From: an uncultured Acidobacteriota bacterium
Lineage (GTDB): Bacteria > Acidobacteriota > Terriglobia > Terriglobales > Acidobacteriaceae
Length of the DNA: 64,000 bases
Assembly (NCBI GenBank): GCA_903873705.1
Contig: CAIQPK010000035.1
Location: 1-64,000, forward strand
Direction: 5' to 3'
Shown here: positions 20,213-28,164 of the stretch, one piece after another
Layout of the letters: each line of letters begins with the position of its first letter
Numbering within the stretch: the first letter of the stretch is position 1
The notes under the pieces: model-generated
What the model saw: the letters and a program-made list of their open reading frames with translations, nothing else
Database searches by the model: none
Told to the model about the DNA's origin: nothing
Program-made: the position numbers and the translations under genes

Positions 20213-20317
20213 ATGAAGCTCAAATCCCCGTTTCTCGTAAAGCCGCACAACAAGGTGCGGCTTTCGCGTCTCTCCACATCGGAGCACCCCGGCTTCACCG
20301 GCAAGGAAGCCACCTAG
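20213..20317 (+). other. N-terminal PPK2 segment ended by in-frame amber codon
   Basis: From the ATG at 20213 the frame reads MKLKSPFLVKPHNKVRLS and continues for 34 codons to a TAG at 20315-20317. This is the usual start of PPK2 proteins. It is in the same frame as the PPK2 body that begins at 20321. A Gln codon (CAG) changed to TAG by one transition would explain it. The ribosome site before 20213 is weak (AAAGGG, 11 bases away). Confidence 0.75.
20239..20264 (+). terminator. hairpin downstream of tatA, inside PPK2 head
   Basis: AAAGCCGCAC (20239-20248) pairs perfectly with GTGCGGCTTT (20255-20264) over a 6-nt loop. It lies about 80 bases after the tatA stop and looks like a terminator stem. 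Only CTTT follows within the stem and there is no further T run, so termination would be weak. It overlaps codons 10-18 of the PPK2 head. Confidence 0.5.
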
Positions 20318-20320
20318 CCC

Positions 20321-21118
20321 GTGCTTGCCAAATTTCGCGACCAGCTCAACCCACTCCAGGAAGTCTTTTACGCCAGCCAGAAAAAGGCCCTCCTCATCGT
20401 CCTACAGGGCATGGACACCGCCGGCAAAGACGGCACCATCCGCCACATCTTCTCCGGCATCAATCCCCAGGGCTGCCAGGTCGCCAGCTTCAAGGTCCCC
20501 ACGCCGCTCGAAGCCCGCCACGACTTCCTCTGGCGCTGCCATCAACAAGTCCCGCCCCGAGGCATGATCGGCATCTTCAACCGCTCGCATTACGAGGACG
20601 TCCTCTGGCCCCACGTCCACGGCCAGATGGGCAACAAGGAACTCCACCGCCACCTCGAAGACATCAACGACTGGGAGCAGATGCTCGTCGACAACGATGT
20701 CGTCATCCTCAAGTTCTTCCTGAATATCTCCCGCGACGAGCAGACCCGGCGCCTGCAGGATCGCATCGACACCCCTGACAAGCACTGGAAGCTCTCCCCC
20801 GCCGACTTCGCCGAGCGCCAGTTCTGGCCTGCTTACATGGACACCTACCAGCAGCTGCTCTCCCGCACCAGCCACAAGCACGCGCCCTGGTTCATCATTC
20901 CCGCAGACAACAAATGGTTCCGCAACGTCGCTATCTCGCAGGTCATCGTCGAAGCCATGCAGGGCCTCCGCCTGAGTTATCCCGCGCCCACTTTCAACCC
21001 CGGTGGCATCAGGCTTGCCGACGAAAGCATCACTGCCGTAACAAAGAAAATTTCCACCCGCAAGAACGGCAATGCCGTTAAGCTCGACGCGCAGACCGTC
21101 ACCTTCGGCAAGAGATAA
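20321..21118 (+). CDS. polyphosphate kinase 2 family protein, N terminus interrupted
   Basis: 265 residues from the GTG at 20321, which lies four bases after the amber codon at 20315. The Walker A motif GMDTAGKDG, the segment RHIFSGINPQGCQV, IFNRSHYEDVLWPHVHG and DNDVVILKFFLNIS mark PPK2, which moves phosphate between polyphosphate and nucleotides. Family members usually begin about 36 residues earlier, and that segment is present but cut off by the stop. Re-initiation at the GTG (TAG CCC GTG) is possible, so the product may be made in shortened form. Cytoplasmic. Confidence 0.85.
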   Translation: MLAKFRDQLNPLQEVFYASQKKALLIVLQGMDTAGKDGTIRHIFSGINPQGCQVASFKVPTPLEARHDFLWRCHQQVPPRGMIGIFNRSHYEDVLWPHVHGQMGNKELHRHLEDINDWEQMLVDNDVVILKFFLNISRDEQTRRLQDRIDTPDKHWKLSPADFAERQFWPAYMDTYQQLLSRTSHKHAPWFIIPADNKWFRNVAISQVIVEAMQGLRLSYPAPTFNPGGIRLADESITAVTKKISTRKNGNAVKLDAQTVTFGKR

Positions 21119-21127
21119 CACGCATGT

Positions 21128-22075
21128 CTAGCGCCGCGGAGCATCCACCGCTACAGAAGATATGGGCGGCAGCGGCGCTGTCGGCTCAATCTGCTTCATC
21201 ACCATGATCCGCCCCGTAGCCGCAAAGGGCCTCACCTGGTCCCCTTCCACTGTAACCAGCAGCCCGGCCCTGCTCTCATAAGCCGGAATCGGAATTTCCA
21301 GCGGATAAACGTACTCCTGCGAAGATTCGCTGAACGGCGGCATCTGATCCAGTTCCTTGCCCAGCTCCGTATCTGAAACCACCATGAGTTCAGAAGATCC
21401 GGGCCGGATGGGAACATTGCTGTTGATGCGGATATGTGCGTGATGAATGTTGATCGCGCTCGTGTTGATCACAATCACGTTGATCTTGATGGAGTTCTCG
21501 CCGCGCAACAGCTTGACCGTCTTGATGGGGATACCGGACAACGAAAAAATCATGTCTTTGGCGTAGGACGGTATGCCCTGGAAAGACACATTCATCGCCC
21601 TGGTGCGACTCGAGTCGGCCAGAAACACTTCAAGTTTCTCCGGGTCCTTCGAGCTGGCTTCCAACCGGTACGACCCCAGCATCCGCATACTTGCCAGGCT
21701 GAAAATCGCTATCGAGGCAAACGCTCCGGCCACGCGCCACTTCTTGTTACGACGCTTGCGCCCCTGCGCCTTGCGGCGCTCACTGCGCTCCTTCCGATTC
21801 ATCGGATAATCGGCCGAGTAGGTCTCAATATAAGCGCGGCGAGACCGCCGCGAATCATGGGTCCACAACCACCCCAGCGACCAGACAAAAGCAATCACAA
21901 GACATACTGCGGCAGCAGCGAAAAACAGCTCGAAGGGAAAAACCACGACAGCCAGACCCCACAACAGACCAGCAAGCACAGCAAAAGTAGGCACCAGCGA
22001 GCCGGAATACCTCCAGGAAAACAGCCGTTCAAACATCCGCAACCTCTCCCCCATCGGTGGACATGCGAGGATCAT
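21128..22075 (-). CDS. hypothetical membrane protein
   Basis: About 300 residues, depending on which of several early Met codons is used. Two hydrophobic segments lie near residues 28-70, a basic loop (MNRKERSERRKAQGRKRRNK) follows, and a third helix lies near 113-131. The C-terminal 180 residues look extracytoplasmic and beta-rich. No family recognised. Its upstream spacer (22076-22186) was the native neighbour of the EamA gene before the IS insertion. Confidence 0.65.
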   Translation of the reverse strand: MILACPPMGERLRMFERLFSWRYSGSLVPTFAVLAGLLWGLAVVVFPFELFFAAAAVCLVIAFVWSLGWLWTHDSRRSRRAYIETYSADYPMNRKERSERRKAQGRKRRNKKWRVAGAFASIAIFSLASMRMLGSYRLEASSKDPEKLEVFLADSSRTRAMNVSFQGIPSYAKDMIFSLSGIPIKTVKLLRGENSIKINVIVINTSAINIHHAHIRINSNVPIRPGSSELMVVSDTELGKELDQMPPFSESSQEYVYPLEIPIPAYESRAGLLVTVEGDQVRPFAATGRIMVMKQIEPTAPLPPISSVAVDAPRR

Positions 22076-22186
22076 AAAATCCAGCCAGACCTGAACCGGT
22101 CTGTTGCTGGCAATTAGCTGTGGATGGTCACGTTACTACCATCGCACGAGCATCGTAACGGGCCGATAAGACATTATGCCTCAACT

Positions 22187-22194
22187 ACTTTACG
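22187..22194. repeat. left target-site duplication
   Basis: ACTTTACG directly abuts the left inverted repeat of the IS1595-family element. The identical octamer abuts the right end at 24613-24620. Confidence 0.93.
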
Positions 22195-22322
22195 GGCAAT
22201 TGTGTCGTTTACAAACCCAAAAATTTCTCATTTTGATAAATCTTGAGGAATTTTCCGAAATGGTGGTGAGATTTGGCGCGCGTTCGAGACTAACTATGTA
22301 TAGGCTTTGAAACCCATATCCC

Positions 22323-22608
22323 ATGACAGAACAAGAAATCCAACAGACCAAAGACACGGCGGTAGCGCGCGCTCCGCTGCAAACGAGCGGCGAATCTCGC
22401 CAATGAAGCACTCAACCAGACGGCACACCAATTTGAGGATATGGCGCGGGTTCTGCGATCACCGCAGCGAAGCGATTACGTGTTTGAGAATCGCAGTTGG
22501 CTCAACCCAGACGCACTGTATCGGATAATCCGGGAAGCGGATAAAGCCGAACAGGATTATGCCGACGCCAACATAATTGCTGCGTCATTGGGCGAAGCGG
22601 TTTTATAA
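22323..22608 (+). pseudogene. small passenger gene, apparently frameshifted
   Basis: A frame from the ATG at 22323 (MTEQEIQQTKDTAVARA) ends at an early TGA. Overlapping it, another frame reads KRAANLANEALNQTAHQFED and on through MARVLRSPQRSDYVFENRSW to a TAA at 22608. Joining the two by removing one base near 22360-22378 gives a continuous helical protein of about 94 residues. Alternatively a 55-residue protein starts at the ATG at 22441. Function unknown; it lies inside the IS1595-family element. Confidence 0.45.
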
Positions 22609-22614
22609 TTAGGC

Positions 22615-22734
22615 GTGGCGAACGCCTCAAAACCTATCGTTCTCGCGCCGCTGTCTGTTAAAGACGCGGTGTCGGCGTTGCTTAAAGTTCCGCCGCCAGA
22701 ACCCGCGCCTAAAGCTAAAAAGAATAAGCGTTAG
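22615..22734 (+). CDS. small basic passenger protein (39 aa)
   Basis: 39 residues from a GTG at 22615, six bases after the preceding stop. The order is a short hydrophobic segment (KPIVLAPLSVKDAVSALLKV), then a Pro-rich stretch and a Lys-rich tail. Its tight placement in the element supports it being real, but no function or sure family can be given. Confidence 0.5.
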   Translation: MANASKPIVLAPLSVKDAVSALLKVPPPEPAPKAKKNKR

Positions 22735-22774
22735 GCTGGAGAATCGCGGCTGCAATGTCTGTTAGGGGACGGCC

Positions 22775-22966
22775 ATGCACACTTCCCACCCGTTTGCACA
22801 TCGCGCGAATCCGGACGGCACGACCGATTCCATATGCAAAACCTGCTTCGCCACGGTCGGCACTTATGAAAACCCCGACTACCTGAAGGCCATCGAGGAT
22901 GCCCATGTTTGCGATGAATGGCGTTTGAAGGTCATTCAGGTAGCCACCAGCAAGAATTCCGAATAA
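22775..22966 (+). CDS. small CxxC zinc-finger-like protein
   Basis: 63 residues. AGGGGA lies before the ATG. The middle reads HRANPDGTTDSICKTCFATV, with a CxxC, and later HVCDEW gives a further His and Cys, a likely one-metal site. Similar small proteins with HR-xPDGT-DSIC-xCF are, as I recall, common in Acidobacteria, where they occur singly. Here it is carried inside the transposable element. The role is unknown. Confidence 0.7.
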   Translation: MHTSHPFAHRANPDGTTDSICKTCFATVGTYENPDYLKAIEDAHVCDEWRLKVIQVATSKNSE

Positions 22967-23115
22967 TGGAAAGTTTGGGGCGAGAACGGCTTTGGTTTCC
23001 CGTAGCTCTGAGCGGCATGTTGTTCCACCCCTTTACGGCCACTTGCGCTATCCGAGCCGCTTCCGTGGTTTCCGATGGGATGGCATGTAGGTGCTTGCTC
23101 TCGCCCCATTAGATT

Positions 23116-24093
23116 TTAGAACGTGGGTTTTTCCGGCACCAATTCCTTGTACATGAGCCGCTTGCCCGAAACCTTCCCAATCAGCTTGCACGACCGCTCG
23201 CCGTCTGTAATCTTCCGCGTGTTGTATTTGAAATCGAACTCGGACAGATAGCGGTGCAAGTGCTGACTTCCAACATGGTGATACGTGCCGATGATGCCGC
23301 GCTTGAGCAATGAGAAGAATCCTTCAACCGTGTTGGTTGATATGCACACGCCATTCTCATATCGCCCGTATTCTTCTTTCGAGTGATTCACCTGATCGTG
23401 TTTGCGCGGGTGAATTGCGCCATGCAAAACCGTTCCGGTATCGGTCATAATCCGTGCGCCGTATTCCACATCATGCCAGATGATAGGGCGAAGATTAGCG
23501 GAGTTTACGCGCTTGACGTGATGCGATCTGACTTCGCCGCCACGTTGAACCATTGCTAACACGGGCTGCTTTTTGTCCAGCGGCGACCGCGCGTCAACAT
23601 CACGCTCACCCGGTTTGGGTTTCTTCGGGCGATCTGCTTTGCGCTGCTTACCGCCAACGTATGTTTCGTCCATTTCTACAATGCCCGTTAGTTGCGGAGC
23701 CATTGCTTCGTGAGCGACCGCATACCGCAACCGATGCACCATGAACCAAGCGGATTTGTACGTTGTCCCCAACATGCGGTGTAGCTGGTGCGCGCTCATT
23801 CCCTTTTTGCTGGCGCATATCAAATGAATTGCCATTAGCCACGTATTCAGGGGGATGTGTGAATCTTCAAATATCGTGCCTTTGGTCACTGTGAACTGCT
23901 TGCGGCATCCCTTGCACTTCCACACGCCAGGACGAACCGGAGATTTAGATTCGGGCTTGGCTTTCAGGCGGTACGCTTCACCAACCACGCCACAAAAGGG
24001 ACATATCGTCCCATCCGGCCAACGCTGTTTCTCGAAGAATTCACGGGCGGCGTCAATGTCGGCATACTTCGCAGCAATGGATTTGAGGTTCAC
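23116..24093 (-). CDS. IS1595-family transposase (ISXO2-like DDE)
   Basis: 325 residues from the GTG at 24093, chosen because GAAGGA lies eight bases upstream and the start overlaps the stop of the previous gene (GTGA). Domains: an N-terminal zinc ribbon (CPFC ... CKGC) and then the ISXO2-like catalytic domain with VEMDETYVGGKQRK, an Asp in MTDTGTVLHG, and NTVEGFFSLLKRGIIGTYHH (the N/E position). It cuts and joins the element ends. No stop or frameshift is seen, so it may be active. Confidence 0.93.
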   Translation of the reverse strand: MNLKSIAAKYADIDAAREFFEKQRWPDGTICPFCGVVGEAYRLKAKPESKSPVRPGVWKCKGCRKQFTVTKGTIFEDSHIPLNTWLMAIHLICASKKGMSAHQLHRMLGTTYKSAWFMVHRLRYAVAHEAMAPQLTGIVEMDETYVGGKQRKADRPKKPKPGERDVDARSPLDKKQPVLAMVQRGGEVRSHHVKRVNSANLRPIIWHDVEYGARIMTDTGTVLHGAIHPRKHDQVNHSKEEYGRYENGVCISTNTVEGFFSLLKRGIIGTYHHVGSQHLHRYLSEFDFKYNTRKITDGERSCKLIGKVSGKRLMYKELVPEKPTF

Positions 24094-24521
24094 CGTGAAA
24101 TTCCTTCGAGATCGACTATTGAGATGGGCAGCGATAGAGCGTGTTGATTCTTGCAGGTTGGCTCGCCTGATCCGAAAGCTATTTTCCTTTGCATATCTTT
24201 CTGCATCGCGGGTACAGACCAAAATGCATATCCTTCAATGCGAGATTCGCAGCCTACGTGGTCGCATTGCAACCAAAGACGAATGGGCACGTTTTGTCGC
24301 CATAGACCGAAATCAGGAGATATACCCCACCGAACATCAGACTTCGTGTAGGTATACGTGTGACCGCACAAATGACACATTGCGAATGTTGACCAGTCGT
24401 CCTTGGGCCAGTCAGGCTGATGTATGGCTGTTTCTAGACGGCTGGGATAGGGGAGATATATCGGGCCGCGCAATACGCACTGCGGGTTGTTGCAATCCAC
24501 CTTCGCAAACCAAATAGACAT
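24090..24521 (-). CDS. zinc-ribbon passenger protein upstream of transposase
   Basis: 143 residues from the ATG at 24521; a longer open frame to 24911 crosses the element's end and is rejected. Three pairs of possible metal ligands are visible: CNNPQC, CHLCGH and CDHVGC. It ends four bases into the transposase gene (GTGA), so the two are translationally coupled. It could help the transposase or be an unrelated cargo; nothing in the sequence decides this. Confidence 0.75.
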   Translation of the reverse strand: MSIWFAKVDCNNPQCVLRGPIYLPYPSRLETAIHQPDWPKDDWSTFAMCHLCGHTYTYTKSDVRWGISPDFGLWRQNVPIRLWLQCDHVGCESRIEGYAFWSVPAMQKDMQRKIAFGSGEPTCKNQHALSLPISIVDLEGISR

Positions 24522-24607
24522 TCGTCTTTTCTCCAGTCGCCTCCCACAGCGGGAGGCTTTTCTATTGGAGAGTATGACTTGACGGCGTGGGTTTGTCAAA
24601 GGGATAA

Positions 24608-25483
24608 TTACCACTTTACGTTTAGAGTGATGAGGATCACTGCGCCCAACGCTACCACCATCCCGACAACCTGTCTGTGCGATAGCCGCTCCTTCAGCAG
24701 CCACGCCGCCAGCACAATGGTCGACGCCGGATATAGCGACGCCAACACCGCCGCCACATCCAGCCGACCCGCCCGTGTCGCGGCCACAAACAGCAGGTTC
24801 CCGCTCGTATCCAGGGCTCCCGCACTCAATGACCACCACACCGCCCGCTGGTTCATCGCTGCTCCACCGGCGTTGCCGCGCATGGCCAGCACCACAAACG
24901 TCAGCCCGCACGTCACCAGGCTCCCCACCCTCGCCAGCGCCATGGGCATGTAAACACCCAGCGGATTGGCCATCCGCAACGCCACAAAGTACACCCCGAA
25001 GCCCACCCCGGCCACCACTGCCAGCGGCAGCGTTGACTTCACCGCTCCCGGCGCCGCCGGCCCTGCGGCGATCATCCAGATCGCCACCGCCGCCACCAGG
25101 AACCCCACCACCCGCAGCGTAGAAGGCTCGCCTTCAACCACCATCGACACCATTGCCGGAATCGCCGCCGCCAGCAACCCGCTCACCGCCGCAGAAGCCC
25201 CCATCGCTCCCCGCGACAGTGCCATGTAAAAACACGTTAGCGAAACTGCGCCACAAAAGCCCGCCAGCAAGCCCCACGCCAGCAGCGCCCCATGCGGAAC
25301 ACCTTCGCCCCGCGCCAGCACAATCGCCAGCAGCACCGCAAAGCTTGAAATATGCGACAGGATCACCACCCGCAGCGCCGCCCCGGTATTACCTCCGGCC
25401 GCACCCACACCCATACCGCCGGAGAAATCCCCGCCACCCCACAGCGCTGCCGATCCCAGCGCCGTCAGCGCATTGCCCTGCAT
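24608..25483 (-). CDS. EamA-family (DMT superfamily) transporter
   Basis: 291 residues, ten hydrophobic segments in two EamA repeats (GSAALWGGGDFSGGMGVGAA ... and VVAGVGFGVYFVALRMANPL ...). Substrate unknown; such proteins move metabolites across the inner membrane. The last residue and stop (TGG TAA) come from the right end of the IS1595-family element. Without it the gene would end ...LNVK followed by TAG, so the insertion only adds one Trp. It follows the VWFA gene by 11 bases in the same direction. Confidence 0.9.
   Translation of the reverse strand: MQGNALTALGSAALWGGGDFSGGMGVGAAGGNTGAALRVVILSHISSFAVLLAIVLARGEGVPHGALLAWGLLAGFCGAVSLTCFYMALSRGAMGASAAVSGLLAAAIPAMVSMVVEGEPSTLRVVGFLVAAVAIWMIAAGPAAPGAVKSTLPLAVVAGVGFGVYFVALRMANPLGVYMPMALARVGSLVTCGLTFVVLAMRGNAGGAAMNQRAVWWSLSAGALDTSGNLLFVAATRAGRLDVAAVLASLYPASTIVLAAWLLKERLSHRQVVGMVVALGAVILITLNVKW
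24613..24620. repeat. right target-site duplication
   Basis: ACTTTACG abuts the right inverted repeat of the IS1595-family element and matches 22187-22194 exactly. It encodes the last codons of the EamA gene on the minus strand. Confidence 0.93.
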
Positions 25484-25494
25484 CGTCCCGGAGC

Positions 25495-26841
25495 CTAGGG
25501 CGTCGCCGTGGGCGAGACGGCCGTCGGACGCTCCGCACTCGCCGTCGGATAGTACCCATCCTTCGCAATCACCGTCAGGTTCGGCCGCAGCACGCGCACG
25601 TCGATCTTGCGATACTTCCCGTCGATCATTGGCTCGCGGCTGTAATAGCCCACCGTGTACTGGTTGCGCACTTCCTCGGTGATCCGCGCAAAGCTTTTCT
25701 CGATCCCGTTCTGCCGGAACTCTGCATCGATCTGTCCGGCCGTCGCTCCCGCATACCGCGGCAGCACGTTGTCGCGCATCGTCAGCGGCAGGTGGATCCG
25801 GTCAATGAAACCCATCCCCGGGATCGCCGTATCGCCCACCATGGTTGCCCATACAGCCACCTTGTTGGTCAGGCAATAGCGAATCACGTCTTTCTCTTTC
25901 GCCTTCGACCCGTACTCCTTACCGTCGGAGATCACATAAACAATCCGGCGCCGCCCCTTGGCCGCCTTGGTCGTCTCCTGCGCCGCCGCCAGGATCGCGT
26001 CGTTCAATGTGTGGAACTCCTTTGGCGCATACGCCGGAGAATTCGCCGTCGTACCGTTAGGCGCGCGGCCCGTCGTGTTCGGATCGAGAATCTGGTTGTT
26101 CTTCGTCAGACCCTGGTCGAGCGGGCTGTTGAAACCCATGTTCGCCTCTCGCCCCACAGACTTCGACCGCTCCAGGATGACGCCCAGCCGCGGACTCTGC
26201 GCCGCCGTGAACGGCGTCTGTTGCTTCACGCTGTTGTTGTACGTGAAGACCGAAACTTCGTCATAAGGCGTAAACGCACCCTGCAGCGCACCCAGCGCGT
26301 TATTGATCTTCGTCATGGTGTCCGGCGTCACGCTCTGGTCGATCACCAGCGCCACCGAAAGCGGGAACGGATCGGTCGTAAAGACGGCCATCCGCTGCCG
26401 CACGTTGTTCTCAAAAACCTGCACATCGCGGTACGTCAGCCCAGGGACCAGCTGTCCCTTGGAGTCCTTTACCGTGAACGGGACTTCAACAAAATTCACC
26501 TGTACGGCATTCAGCACAAACGGCTTGGTCCCCGCATCCGGCGGCGGGCCCTGATCTTCCGGCTCTCCGGTCGGTGCAGCTTGCGAAGCAGGAAGCGAGG
26601 TCCCCGGCCCTTGCTGCGCCGGCGGAGCCACAGGTGCGGGAGCGGTTACGGCGGCGCCTGCCGGCGTAATCGTCTTCAGATCAGGCAGCGCCTGCGGCCG
26701 CGGAGCATCGGGAATCGCCTGGGTCGAGCCGCTCTTCTGGCCGCTCTGCTGCTGCGCCGGCACCACCATCGGCGCTACGGTCAACGCCGCTGCTGCCATT
26801 ACCACCGCACCTGCCCACATCACGTACTTTCCCTGCGCCAT
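25495..26841 (-). CDS. secreted VWFA-domain protein, acidobacterial type
   Basis: 448 residues. Signal peptide about 1-30 and then a Pro/Ala-rich linker (about 35-110). The VWFA-like core follows, with SVALVIDQSVTPDT as a MIDAS-like strand and the C-terminal YTVGYYSREPMIDGKYRKID typical of the acidobacterial VWFA-related family. These exported proteins are numerous in Acidobacteria and have no proven role. It is followed by the EamA gene in the same transcript. Note Asp-Gln-Ser rather than the classical DxSxS. Confidence 0.88.
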   Translation of the reverse strand: MAQGKYVMWAGAVVMAAAALTVAPMVVPAQQQSGQKSGSTQAIPDAPRPQALPDLKTITPAGAAVTAPAPVAPPAQQGPGTSLPASQAAPTGEPEDQGPPPDAGTKPFVLNAVQVNFVEVPFTVKDSKGQLVPGLTYRDVQVFENNVRQRMAVFTTDPFPLSVALVIDQSVTPDTMTKINNALGALQGAFTPYDEVSVFTYNNSVKQQTPFTAAQSPRLGVILERSKSVGREANMGFNSPLDQGLTKNNQILDPNTTGRAPNGTTANSPAYAPKEFHTLNDAILAAAQETTKAAKGRRRIVYVISDGKEYGSKAKEKDVIRYCLTNKVAVWATMVGDTAIPGMGFIDRIHLPLTMRDNVLPRYAGATAGQIDAEFRQNGIEKSFARITEEVRNQYTVGYYSREPMIDGKYRKIDVRVLRPNLTVIAKDGYYPTASAERPTAVSPTATP

Positions 26842-27030
26842 CCGAACTCCTTCTTACCTTCGCTTCAAGCCCGAAATCGGGCCGCAATACCGCACCCTAC
26901 GAGACTATCAGCGCCAGGGCCATTCTTGTCAGACGCACTCACCCACCCCGGCGTTGCGCATCTTTCTGCTTACACCCGCTTTACCGGCCCCAATGTCGTC
27001 CAATTCTCCGATTCTGTCGTCTAATCAGTC

Positions 27031-28074
27031 ATGCGTTCCGTCCGCTCCTTCCTCGCGCCGACCCTCACCCTGACCCTCATCATCCTTTCTGCAGCCAGCC
27101 TCCGCGCACAGGAAGCCCCCGACGTCAGCGGACCGCCGCCCCGCAGCTCCGCCGCCGAGCAGGCCCCCGAGCTCCACGACACCCAAACCCTCAAGGTCAA
27201 CGTCAACCTCGTCAACGTCTACTTCTCCGTCCGCGACAAGTCCGGCTTCCTCACCGGCCTCAAAAAAGACGAGTGCACCCTCCTCGAAGAAAAAGAGCCC
27301 CAGACCTTCAAGCAGTTCACCCAGGAAAAAAACCTGCCGCTCACCATCGGCATCCTGCTCGACACCTCCGGCAGCCAGCAGTATGTCCTCCCCCTCGAGC
27401 AGGACGCCGGAGCCCGCTTCCTCAAAGAGGTGCTCACGCCCAAGGACGAAGCCTTCCTCATTTCCTTCGACATCAACGTCGACATGCTGGCCGACTACAC
27501 CAACAACGCCGGAGAACTGAAGCGCGCCATCAATAAGGCCAGCATCAACACCGGCGCCACCTCCGGCTCCATCACCGGCAACGCTCCGCCCCGCGGAACC
27601 CTTCTTTACGACGCCGTCTATCTCGCCGCCAACGAAAAGCTCCGCGCCGAAGCCGGCCGCAAAGTCATCGTCATGCTCACCGACGGCGGCGACCAGGGCT
27701 CCCAGGAAAATCTCAAGTCCGCCATCGAGGCCGCGCAGAAATCCAACGCCATCGTCTACGTCATCCTCATCGCCGACAACGCCTTCGGAGGCAGCTTCAA
27801 CCTCGGCTTCGGCTCACCCGTAGCCGACATGGAACGCCTCGCCGGGGACACCGGTGGCCGCGTCATCAACGTCGGCAACAACGGCCGCCGCCTCGAAGAC
27901 GCCTTCAACCAGATCCAGGACGAGCTCCGCACCCAATACCTCGCCAGCTACACCCCCAAGAACGCCGCCGCCGACGGCAAGTACCGCAAGATCGACATCA
28001 CCTGCGGCTCCGGCCGCAAAGTCCAGGCCCGCAAAGGCTACTACGCCATAGCCGGAGACAGCGACGGCCAGTAG
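27031..28074 (+). CDS. secreted VWFA-domain protein, acidobacterial type
   Basis: 347 residues. Signal peptide about 1-25 (ending SLRAQ). LKVNVNLVNVYFSVRDKSG is the usual entry strand, IGILLDTSGSQQY is the MIDAS motif (DTSGS), and KVIVMLTDGGDQGSQEN is a second acidic loop. The end DELRTQYLASYTPKNAAADG and KYRKIDI matches the family. It is divergent from the VWFA gene at 26841; the 189-bp spacer holds both promoters and no other gene. Confidence 0.9.
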   Translation: MRSVRSFLAPTLTLTLIILSAASLRAQEAPDVSGPPPRSSAAEQAPELHDTQTLKVNVNLVNVYFSVRDKSGFLTGLKKDECTLLEEKEPQTFKQFTQEKNLPLTIGILLDTSGSQQYVLPLEQDAGARFLKEVLTPKDEAFLISFDINVDMLADYTNNAGELKRAINKASINTGATSGSITGNAPPRGTLLYDAVYLAANEKLRAEAGRKVIVMLTDGGDQGSQENLKSAIEAAQKSNAIVYVILIADNAFGGSFNLGFGSPVADMERLAGDTGGRVINVGNNGRRLEDAFNQIQDELRTQYLASYTPKNAAADGKYRKIDITCGSGRKVQARKGYYAIAGDSDGQ

Positions 28075-28164
28075 CCCGGCGACGAACTCCCCGCAGACCT
28101 CCAGTACCTGCTCGCAAAACGCCGCGCCTAGGCTGCTCGCTCCGCTTCAACGCTCTCGCCCCCA

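Larger units (their letters stand above)
22195..24612 (-). mobile_element. complete IS1595-family element with passenger genes
   Basis: 2418 bp. The ends are imperfect 24-bp inverted repeats, 22195-22218 and 24589-24612, that match at 18 of 24 positions and share GGNAATT at the tip and ACAAACCC inside. An 8-bp duplication (ACTTTACG) flanks both ends, the size known for the IS1595 family. Inside are an ISXO2-type transposase (23116-24093), a zinc-ribbon gene overlapping it (24090-24521), and at least two small plus-strand genes. Removing the element and one duplication restores ...AAG TAG at the end of the EamA gene, which shows that the boundaries are right and that the insertion left no other scar. 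The A+T content is higher than in the flanks. Confidence 0.92.

Noticed and set aside
19738-20313. N-terminal extension of the barrel-like gene
   Set aside because: It would run antisense over tatA, and a signal peptide with a ribosome site starts at 19737.
24522-24911. Upstream extension of the zinc-ribbon passenger gene
   Set aside because: It crosses the right end of the transposable element and runs antisense over the EamA gene.
25153-27024. Open plus-strand frame of about 620 codons
   Set aside because: Antisense to the EamA and VWFA genes; low-complexity Arg/Pro/His product and no family signal.
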